From assembly GCA_016784425.1 (NCBI GenBank), contig JADHUQ010000110.1, forward strand, positions 1 through 7,726: DNA of 7,726 nucleotides, read 5' to 3'. A model generated the notes under the pieces. It made no database searches. It worked only from the letters and a program-made list of their open reading frames with translations, and was not told where the DNA came from. A program made the translations under genes and the position numbers. Of this stretch, positions 1-5,779 are shown one piece after another (the stretch's first letter is position 1; every line of letters begins with the position of its first letter). This DNA is from Candidatus Delongbacteria bacterium. Lineage in GTDB: Bacteria; CAIWAD01; BS150m-G50.

Positions 1-1051
1 CGAGAAAGGCACCGACAATATCCAGATGTCTGCCGGTTACTCCGGCAGAGACGGAATGATCGGCCAGATCGGTTTCGGTATGAAGAACTTCCTCGGGAAT
101 GGGCAGCAGATGGAGTTCAGCTGGAACTTCGGCTACCAGTATCGTTCCCTTTCACTGGCTTTCACTGAACCCTATCTGTGGGACACCCCGACCCTGGCCG
201 GTTTCCGCGTTTATGATATGCAACGGGGTGGCGCCTACTACAATTTTGATTTCCGGGAACGGGGGTTCTCGGTCACCCTGGGTCGGAAGCTCACCTGGCC
301 GGATGACTACTTCAGGATTTCCGGTCGCTACAGCCTGGAAGAGGTCGAGTACTCAAATTTTGATGAGGGCTTCAACTATTCCCGTAATGACCTGAAAGAG
401 AACGATCCACAATTCTCCAGTGTTTTTGCCCTTACCATCTCCCGAGAGACGCAAAACCGGGTTGAATATCCAACACGCGGTCTCTCCGTTTCGCTGACGA
501 GCCAATTGAGTGGCGGTCTGCTGGGCGGTGATGAGCATTTCCAGAAATATACTCTGGAGTACAAGTGGTACCAGCAGACCTTCTTGAAACTGGTGAGTGC
601 CACCAGCGTCCTGGCCGGTCTAGCCGATGGCCTGCAGCTCGGCCAGACGGTGCCTTATCTGGATCGCTTTTACATGGGTGGCACCGGTCTGGGTATGGGA
701 ACACCTCTGCGCGGTTACGACGAACGACAGGTGGGACCGATGACCGACGGTCTGCCGGATGGTGGCAAGACCATGCTGAAACTTTCCTGGGAGTTACGCC
801 GCAGCCTGATTGAGAGCGATATGACTGTCTATCTGCTGGCGTTCACGGAGGCGGGTAATGTCTGGTCCCGTTTCAATGCGGCCAGTCTTGGAACCCTGAG
901 GCGCAGTGCCGGTTTCGGATTGCGCATGTACATGCCGATGATCGGTTTAATCGGCATCGATTTTGGCTATGGTTTCGACTACTTTGACGCAAAAACCGGA
1001 CTGCGAAATGGACAATGGTATCCCCACTTCCAGTTCGGTCGCACTTTCTGA
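1..1051 (+). CDS. bamA: BamA outer-membrane assembly factor, 3' part (beta-barrel domain)
   Basis: This is the C-terminal part of BamA (Omp85 family), the central subunit of the machine that folds and inserts beta-barrel proteins into the outer membrane. The gene is cut by the left edge of the window. The reading frame is open from base 2, so the ATG at base 26 is an internal methionine and not the start. About 349 residues remain, covering the 16-stranded barrel; the N-terminal POTRA domains lie upstream. Family signatures visible are FTEPYLWDTP in an early barrel strand, RFYMGG followed by PLRGY (the conserved V/LRGF/Y motif of the loop 6 plug), TEAGNVW, and a glycine- and aromatic-rich end closing in FQFGRTF. 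That final aromatic residue is the usual C-terminal beta-signal. The stop is TGA at 1049-1051. The downstream skp/ompH gene, 41 bases away, is a very common neighbour and supports the call. Confidence 0.94.
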   Translation, partial: EKGTDNIQMSAGYSGRDGMIGQIGFGMKNFLGNGQQMEFSWNFGYQYRSLSLAFTEPYLWDTPTLAGFRVYDMQRGGAYYNFDFRERGFSVTLGRKLTWPDDYFRISGRYSLEEVEYSNFDEGFNYSRNDLKENDPQFSSVFALTISRETQNRVEYPTRGLSVSLTSQLSGGLLGGDEHFQKYTLEYKWYQQTFLKLVSATSVLAGLADGLQLGQTVPYLDRFYMGGTGLGMGTPLRGYDERQVGPMTDGLPDGGKTMLKLSWELRRSLIESDMTVYLLAFTEAGNVWSRFNAASLGTLRRSAGFGLRMYMPMIGLIGIDFGYGFDYFDAKTGLRNGQWYPHFQFGRTF

Positions 1052-1082
1052 TCCTTATTAATTGACACAAACAAACAGGGAT

Positions 1083-1086
1083 GAGG
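1083..1086 (+). promoter_or_regulatory. Ribosome binding site that sets the skp/ompH start
   Basis: GAGG lies 6 bases before the ATG at 1093. The other in-frame ATG, at 1081, contains these same bases and has only a weak AGGG directly touching it. The protein from 1093 also opens with the classic MKK of a signal peptide. Both points favour 1093 as the start. Confidence 0.6.
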
Positions 1087-1092
1087 CATAGA

Positions 1093-1632
1093 ATGAAAAA
1101 ACTACTTTTGATCTGCTGCCTGGTAATGCTGAGCGCCGGTGCGGTGACCGCCCGTGATTTGAAGATAGGTATTGTCGATTCGCAGGCAATTCTTGCCAAT
1201 TACGAAGAGTATAAAAACGCCATGTCGATCCTCCAGGAGGAAAAAATCGGCTGGGATCGCCAGATCATTGACCTGGAGCAAAGCATCCAGCGAGCTCAGG
1301 AGGAGTATCAGACTCAATCTTCCATGATGACCGAGGACTGGAAACGCCAGAAAGAGGCGGCGATTGAGCAGATGTTGAACCAGTACCAGAGCCAGCAGAT
1401 GGAAGTGTATAACGAAGAGAACGGATTGCTGCTCCAGCGTCATACACAGCTGATCAATCCCATTATCGATAAGATCAACGAGGGTATCGCCAAGGTTGCC
1501 CAGGAGGGTGGTTACGACCTGATTCTCGATAATTCCGCCTCCTCGATGTCGGTGATTGTCTATCTGTCCGATGATGCTCAGGATGTAAATCTCTCCGAAC
1601 GGGTACTGGAAGTCCTGCGGGAAACCAACTGA
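1093..1632 (+). CDS. skp: OmpH/Skp family periplasmic chaperone
   Basis: This encodes a 179-residue Skp/OmpH-type chaperone, which in characterised relatives is a periplasmic trimer that holds unfolded outer-membrane proteins on their way to BamA. The N-terminus (residues 1-20, MKKLLLICCLVMLSAGAVTA) is a signal peptide with a likely signal peptidase I site after Val-Thr-Ala, leaving a mature protein of about 159 residues. Residues 24-35 (KIGIVDSQAILA) match the family's first strand. Residues 38-120 are rich in Glu, Gln and Lys and should form the coiled-coil tentacles. The C-terminal part, including AKVAQEGGYDLILD (133-146), matches the conserved trimer body. The start at 1093 is chosen over 1081 because of ribosome binding site spacing. 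The stop TGA is immediately followed by the lpxD ATG. The bamA-skp-lpxD order is widely conserved. Confidence 0.93.
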   Translation: MKKLLLICCLVMLSAGAVTARDLKIGIVDSQAILANYEEYKNAMSILQEEKIGWDRQIIDLEQSIQRAQEEYQTQSSMMTEDWKRQKEAAIEQMLNQYQSQQMEVYNEENGLLLQRHTQLINPIIDKINEGIAKVAQEGGYDLILDNSASSMSVIVYLSDDAQDVNLSERVLEVLRETN

Positions 1633-2640
1633 ATGAAACTGGCGGAACTGGCACGGCTGGTCGAAGGTCGTATCAAAGGCGACCCCGATCTGGAAATCGC
1701 GGGGATCGCCGGTCTCGCTGACACCGATCCCGGCATGATCACTTTTATGGCCAATCCCCGCTACACCGCCCAGCTGTCTGCCACTAAAGCGGCCGCCCTG
1801 ATCTGCCGGCAGGTGGATCCCCGCTTTAGCGGTGCTTTTCTGTTGGTGGATGATCCCTATTACGCCTTTGCCCTGATCCACAATCACTTTAATCCACTGC
1901 GTACCGATTATGGCAGCGGTGTTCACTCACCGTTACCGCCCGGCACCCTCCTGGGGGAAGGTGTCTACATCGGACCCCAGGTAAGGCTGGGTGAACGAGT
2001 CACCATCGGCGATAACTGCAGCCTTCTGGCGGGGGTGTTCATCGGTGATGATGTAACTCTCGGGCGTGACTGCCTGCTGCATCCCGCTGCTTTAGTACGG
2101 GAGGGGTGCAGACTGGGTAATGCTGTGATCCTGCAACCGGGCGCCATCATCGGCAGCGATGGTTTCGGCTTCGCCCCGGGTCCGCGTGGGTTGGTCAAAA
2201 TAACTCAGGCTGGCGCTGTACTGCTCAACGACCGGGTGGAGGTTGGTGCCGGTAGTACGATCGACCGGGGGACCCGAGGGGACACCATCCTGGGTCTGGG
2301 CGTCAAGATCGATAATCTGGTCCAGATAGCGCATAATGTCCGTATCGGTGATTGGACAGTGATAGCAGCCCAGACTGGCGTGTCCGGATCGACTGTTATC
2401 GGCAGCGAGTGCCAGATAGGTGGTCAGGTGGGAATTTCCGGTCATTTGAGAATAGGCGACAGAGTCAAAATCGGAGCACAATCCGGGGTTACCAGAGATA
2501 TTCCGGATGACACCACTGTTTCCGGTTATCCGGCTCGGGAACATGAACGGGCTCTCCGTATCCAGGCTGCTCTCCAGCGCTTGCCGGAGCTGCGTGATAC
2601 AGTCAGGAAAATGAGCAGGGAAAACGAACGCGATGTATAA
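1633..2640 (+). CDS. lpxD: UDP-3-O-(3-hydroxyacyl)glucosamine N-acyltransferase
   Basis: LpxD carries out the third step of lipid A synthesis in the cytoplasm: it moves a 3-hydroxyacyl chain from acyl-carrier protein to the 2-amino group of UDP-3-O-acyl-glucosamine. The protein has 335 residues (E. coli 341). Residues 1-100 form the uridine-binding domain, with the family patterns IAGIAGLADTDPGMITFMANPRY and TKAAALI. Residues about 105-290 are left-handed beta-helix hexapeptide repeats. GSDGFGFAP (174-182) is a family hallmark. The catalytic histidine is His234 in NLVQIAHNVRIGD, equivalent to E. coli His239. A helical tail from about 300 to 335 matches the C-terminal extension. The ATG directly follows the skp stop, and the last 8 bases overlap lpxC-fabZ, so translation is probably coupled. 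By an alignment from memory, the E. coli chain-length ruler Met290 is replaced here by Gly285. Confidence 0.97.
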   Translation: MKLAELARLVEGRIKGDPDLEIAGIAGLADTDPGMITFMANPRYTAQLSATKAAALICRQVDPRFSGAFLLVDDPYYAFALIHNHFNPLRTDYGSGVHSPLPPGTLLGEGVYIGPQVRLGERVTIGDNCSLLAGVFIGDDVTLGRDCLLHPAALVREGCRLGNAVILQPGAIIGSDGFGFAPGPRGLVKITQAGAVLLNDRVEVGAGSTIDRGTRGDTILGLGVKIDNLVQIAHNVRIGDWTVIAAQTGVSGSTVIGSECQIGGQVGISGHLRIGDRVKIGAQSGVTRDIPDDTTVSGYPAREHERALRIQAALQRLPELRDTVRKMSRENERDV

Positions 2641-4042
2641 GAAACAGCGTACCATCAGTCATCCGACCAGCATCTCCGGTGTAGGTTTACATACCGGGGA
2701 GAAGTGCGAGGCCACTTTTCACCCTGCCCCGGAGAATCATGGAATCACCTTTCGGCTGACAGACGATCCCGTTGCAGCGGAAGTGCTGGCAGATATTGAA
2801 CATGTAGTCGATATCTCCCGGGGCACCATTATTGCCGCCAACGGGGATGCCGCCAGTACCCGTTTTTTTACAGTCGAACATGTACTCTCAGCCCTGGCGG
2901 GTCTGGAGATCGACAATTGTCGTATCGTTATGACTGCGGCTGAACCACCGGTGATAGACGGCAGCGCGGCTCCTTTTGTCGAACTCCTGGAAGCGGCAGG
3001 GATAGTGGAGCAGGAAGCCGACCGGGAATACCTGGAAATCGACCGTACTATCATTCATCACGATGAAACCCATGGCATTGATATCGTAGCTGTCCCTTCC
3101 GATGACTTTCGTATCACCTATATGGTTGACTACCAGAATCCCGCTCTCGGCACGCAGTACACCTCCATGTATTCTCTGCAGGAGGAGTATCGAGACGAGT
3201 TTTCCGCCGCCCGCACTTTTTGTTTCCTGAGTGAGGTGGAACTGCTGAAAGAGCAGAACCTGATCCGTGGAGGCACAACTGAGAACGCTGTTATTATCGC
3301 CGACCGGAAAGTTGCCAGCAGTGAGTTCGCCCGTTTGAAGGAGATGTTCAATGTTGCCGGCGAGGTGGTGATCGGTGAAAGCGGAATCCTGGATAATCGG
3401 CCCCTCCGTTTTGTCAATGAACCGGTCCGTCACAAGGTGGTCGACCTGATCGGCGATCTGGCGCTGCTGGGTTGCCCGATCAAAGCACATATTCTCGCGG
3501 CACGAGCTGGCCATGGCGCCCATGTTGAACTGGTCAAGCTGCTACGCAAGGAGTTGGTCAAAAAAAGGCTGACCCGCGAGTACCAGCATAAGCTGCACCA
3601 TGACTATATTTTTGACGCCGAAGCGATCGAGCGTATTCTGCCGCATCGTTATCCCTTTCTGCTTATCGATCGCGTCCTGGAAATGGTACCGGGTGAGAGT
3701 GTTACCGGAATCAAGAATGTCACCAGGAATGAAAATTTCTTTGAGGGGCATTTCCCCGGGCGCCCTGTTATGCCGGGTGTCCTGATCGTCGAAGCATTGG
3801 GGCAGGCTGGTGGCGTATTGTTGTTGAACACCGTGGAGAAGCCTGAATCCAAACTGGTTTACTTCACTACACTCAACAACATTAAATTCCGTCAACCGGT
3901 CATACCAGGCGACCAGTTGCTGCTTGAGGTAAAAATGGTGAAATTCCGACGCAACATCTGCCTGATGGAGGGGCGGGCGTTGGTCGGAGACAAGGTTGTG
4001 GCACAGGCTGAAATGAGTGCCGCCATCGTGGAGAAACCATGA
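2633..4042 (+). CDS. lpxC/fabZ: Fused UDP-3-O-acyl-GlcNAc deacetylase / 3-hydroxyacyl-ACP dehydratase
   Basis: One 469-residue chain joins two enzymes that are separate in E. coli. Residues 1-305 are LpxC, the zinc deacetylase that commits substrate to lipid A. The expected zinc ligands are His83 (in VEHVLSALAG), His267 and Asp271 (in RHKVVDLIGD). The general base is Glu82, and His294 (AGHGAH) is the likely general acid. RTFCF and DGSAAPF are further LpxC signatures. Residues 228-257 contain about 25 more residues than E. coli LpxC has there, as I recall for FCB-group fusions. A charged linker (about 305-328) leads to FabZ, residues 329-469, with LPHRYPFLLIDRV. Its catalytic pair is His373 (EGHFPGRP) and Glu387 (GVLIVEALGQ). 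All key residues of both halves are present, so both should be active. FabZ makes trans-2-enoyl-ACP in fatty-acid elongation and competes with LpxA and LpxD for 3-hydroxyacyl-ACP. The start overlaps lpxD by 8 bases and the end overlaps lpxA by 4. Confidence 0.98.
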   Translation: MYKKQRTISHPTSISGVGLHTGEKCEATFHPAPENHGITFRLTDDPVAAEVLADIEHVVDISRGTIIAANGDAASTRFFTVEHVLSALAGLEIDNCRIVMTAAEPPVIDGSAAPFVELLEAAGIVEQEADREYLEIDRTIIHHDETHGIDIVAVPSDDFRITYMVDYQNPALGTQYTSMYSLQEEYRDEFSAARTFCFLSEVELLKEQNLIRGGTTENAVIIADRKVASSEFARLKEMFNVAGEVVIGESGILDNRPLRFVNEPVRHKVVDLIGDLALLGCPIKAHILAARAGHGAHVELVKLLRKELVKKRLTREYQHKLHHDYIFDAEAIERILPHRYPFLLIDRVLEMVPGESVTGIKNVTRNENFFEGHFPGRPVMPGVLIVEALGQAGGVLLLNTVEKPESKLVYFTTLNNIKFRQPVIPGDQLLLEVKMVKFRRNICLMEGRALVGDKVVAQAEMSAAIVEKP

Positions 4043-4809
4043 GTATTCATCCCACAGCTGTGATAGCACCCACCGCCGAACTGGCGGAGGATGTTACGGT
4101 CGGACCCTTCGCCATTGTCGAGGAGGATGTGGTCATCGGGACCGGTACCGTCATCGAATCGCATGCAGTGATTCACAGCGGCACCAGGCTGGGCGCGCAG
4201 TGCCGGGTGTATCACGGCGCCAGTGTCGGTGGCCGTCCCCAGGATCTCAAGTATGCGGAGGAGCAGACTTACCTCGAGGTAGGTGATCGCACGCAAATCC
4301 GCGAATTCGCCACCCTGCATCGTGGAACCACCGATGCTGTTACTACACGCATTGGTTCAGACTGTCTGCTGATGGCTTATGTTCATGTCGCACATGACTG
4401 CCAGATCGGCGATCACGTCATTCTCTCCAATGCGGTCAACCTGGCAGGTCACTGCCGGATTGAAGACTGGGTTATTATCGGCGGCATGGTACCGGTTCAC
4501 CAGTTTGTACACATTGGCCAACATGCCTTCATCGGTGGTGGCGTCAGGGTCACCCGCGACGTTCCACCTTTCATACTTGCTGCGGGTGAGCCTCTGAAAT
4601 ACACTGGTCTCAACAGGGTGGGCCTGGAGCGGCGTGGTTTTTCCACCGAACGCCGTGAAGTGATCAAAAACTGCTACCGCAAGATATACAGCGCTTCACT
4701 CAATGTAAGCCAGGCGGTACAGGCAGTGCAGGATCAATTTGGCGGTGATGAGGATGCACGACTGATCCTGGATTTTATCCAACATGCCGAACGGGGAATA
4801 ATTCCGTGA
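4039..4809 (+). CDS. lpxA: Acyl-ACP--UDP-N-acetylglucosamine O-acyltransferase
   Basis: LpxA performs the first step of lipid A synthesis, moving a 3-hydroxyacyl chain from acyl-carrier protein to the 3-OH of UDP-GlcNAc. It is a cytoplasmic trimer. The 256-residue protein (E. coli 262) has hexapeptide-repeat beta-helix coils across residues 1-180 and an alpha-helical C-terminal domain from about 190 to 256. The catalytic histidine is His119 in VHVAHDCQIGD (E. coli His125). QDLKY (68-72), LHRGT (93-97), IIGGMVPVHQF (146-156) and GLERRGF (195-201) are family hallmarks. Gly167 aligns with E. coli Gly173, the residue that lets long (C14) chains fit. The ATG lies in an ATGA overlap with the stop of lpxC-fabZ, with GGAG 5 bases upstream at 4030-4033. 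The gene's own stop overlaps the GTG start of the next gene. Confidence 0.97.
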   Translation: MSIHPTAVIAPTAELAEDVTVGPFAIVEEDVVIGTGTVIESHAVIHSGTRLGAQCRVYHGASVGGRPQDLKYAEEQTYLEVGDRTQIREFATLHRGTTDAVTTRIGSDCLLMAYVHVAHDCQIGDHVILSNAVNLAGHCRIEDWVIIGGMVPVHQFVHIGQHAFIGGGVRVTRDVPPFILAAGEPLKYTGLNRVGLERRGFSTERREVIKNCYRKIYSASLNVSQAVQAVQDQFGGDEDARLILDFIQHAERGIIP

Positions 4810-5597
4810 GAGCGGGACAGCTGTTCCCGAGATATAATCAGCCCGGCTGTTTCCAGATGGCTCTCGATCGCGCCCTCACCACCACGCCACTTTTTAAACC
4901 ACTGCTTCGCTTTTATACCTGGCACCCCTGGACCCTCTCCCTGGGCTTCCATCAGAAGATTGATAACAGCCTCCTGCAGCGGGCAGAGCAAGCCGATATA
5001 CCGGTTGTACGACGTGATACAGGTGGTAGAGCGGTCTTACACGCAGAGGAGCTGACCTACTCCTTTATCCTCCCTGTCACCGATCCGTTGGCGGAAGCCG
5101 GACTCCTGCCTTTGTATCACAACATCAACTGTGCACTCCTGAAGGGTTTCACCGCTCTGGGAGTTGCCGGTACCCAGGCAAGTGAGCCGACCAACCTGCG
5201 CCAACATTACCGTTCAGCCGCATCAGATATCTGTTTTTCATCCTCGGTACAATCGGAGATTGTTTTTGGTGGACGAAAACTGGTAGGCAGTGCCCAAAGA
5301 CGTTTCAGCCGCACCGTGCTGCAACACGGCAGCATCCTGCTGGGACAGGCACATGAGCGGATTGTTGATCTGCTTTTTGAAGAGCAGGAGCGTGAAGCCG
5401 CCCTGCAGGTGATCAGAAGCAGATCAATTTCTCTGGGGGAGATTGTGGAAGAGCCGCCTGACCTGCAACAGCTTTGCAGTGCTTTAACCGGCGGTTTTGC
5501 CACCCAGTTTAAATTGCAGTTCGAAGAGACATTACCCGCGCCAGAGCTGCTGACGCAGGTTGAGTCGCAACGTGCTGCTTTCAGACTTACCAGCTGA
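4806..5597 (+). CDS. LipM-like octanoyltransferase / lipoate--protein ligase family protein
   Basis: This 263-residue protein belongs to the biotin/lipoate ligase fold family (LplA, LipM, LipL), which attaches octanoyl or lipoyl groups to lysines of the glycine-cleavage H protein or 2-oxoacid dehydrogenase subunits. Seen in sequence: RRDTGGRAVLHAEELTYS (69-86), the acyl-binding signature; GRKLVGSAQRR (156-166) with the conserved active-site Lys158; and VLQHGSILL (171-179). Cys143, in DICF just before that lysine block, sits where LipM-type octanoyltransferases carry their acyl-thioester cysteine. ATP-dependent LplA ligases lack it, so octanoyl transfer from ACP is my preferred reading; ligase activity is the alternative. 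There is no signal peptide, so the protein is cytoplasmic. The GTG start overlaps the lpxA stop (GTGA), with GGGGA at 4793-4797 giving 8-base spacing. This coupling to a lipid A gene is unusual. Confidence 0.83.
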   Translation: MRAGQLFPRYNQPGCFQMALDRALTTTPLFKPLLRFYTWHPWTLSLGFHQKIDNSLLQRAEQADIPVVRRDTGGRAVLHAEELTYSFILPVTDPLAEAGLLPLYHNINCALLKGFTALGVAGTQASEPTNLRQHYRSAASDICFSSSVQSEIVFGGRKLVGSAQRRFSRTVLQHGSILLGQAHERIVDLLFEEQEREAALQVIRSRSISLGEIVEEPPDLQQLCSALTGGFATQFKLQFEETLPAPELLTQVESQRAAFRLTS

Positions 5598-5779
5598 CAC
5601 AGACCGTTCAGCTGTTGCGGCATATCTGACTGGTGAAGGAAATGACAGATTCACTAACGGCGAAATCCAGCGACCCGTTTGAGCAGAATGAAATTATTGT
5701 ATTACCAGCCACTTTGCGTCAAGCAACGCTTCAGGCCTGTTGATGCAGGTGATTGCGACCGACAACCGGAGAAAAGAAG
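5598..5779 (+). other. Intergenic gap with one doubtful 33-codon ORF
   Basis: This is the only sizeable non-coding stretch in the window. It contains an ATG-started ORF at 5642-5743 (MTDSLTAKSS..., ending ...RQATLQAC, 33 residues). It resembles no family I recognise. Its GAAGG is only 2 bases from the ATG, too close for good initiation, so I do not call it a gene. A perfect 7-base inverted repeat (CAGCTGA at 5591-5597, TCAGCTG at 5608-5614, 10-base loop) straddles the stop of the preceding gene but has no T-run after it, so it is not a clear terminator. No confident promoter was found, although an operon break here is plausible because the gap is far longer than any upstream junction. Confidence 0.4.
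5768..5771 (+). promoter_or_regulatory. Ribosome binding site that sets the rsmB TTG start
   Basis: GGAG lies 8 bases before the TTG at 5780. The alternative in-frame TTG at 5753 has only AGG at 3-base spacing. Starting at 5780 gives a 428-residue RsmB, close to the usual length of about 430. Confidence 0.6.

Noticed and set aside
26..28. ATG at base 26 as the start of the first gene
   Set aside because: The frame is open upstream to the window edge (EKGTDNIQ precedes it) and the protein would lack all POTRA domains. It is an internal methionine of a cut bamA.
1062..1094. Possible promoter: TTGACA at 1062-1067 and TAGAAT at 1089-1094
   Set aside because: The spacing is 21 bases, well beyond the usual 17, and the -10-like box overlaps the skp start codon. 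The -35 match alone is not enough.
1102..1926. A 274-codon open frame on the minus strand across skp and lpxD
   Set aside because: It lies opposite two confidently identified genes, shows no recognisable motif, and has a His/Gln/Ile-rich composition expected from reading their complement. It is a shadow frame.
2888..3523. A 211-codon open frame on the minus strand within lpxC-fabZ
   Set aside because: It is entirely opposite the LpxC coding sequence with its conserved zinc site and has no family signature; similar shadows lie opposite the other genes.
5591..5614. Inverted repeat CAGCTGA...TCAGCTG as a transcription terminator
   Set aside because: The stem is only 7 base pairs, has no T-run after it, and overlaps the stop codon; it could arise by chance.
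5753..5779. Earlier TTG start for rsmB at 5753
   Set aside because: Its AGG is only 3 bases away, whereas the TTG at 5780 has GGAG at 8 bases. The extra nine residues do not resemble the usual RsmB N-terminus.
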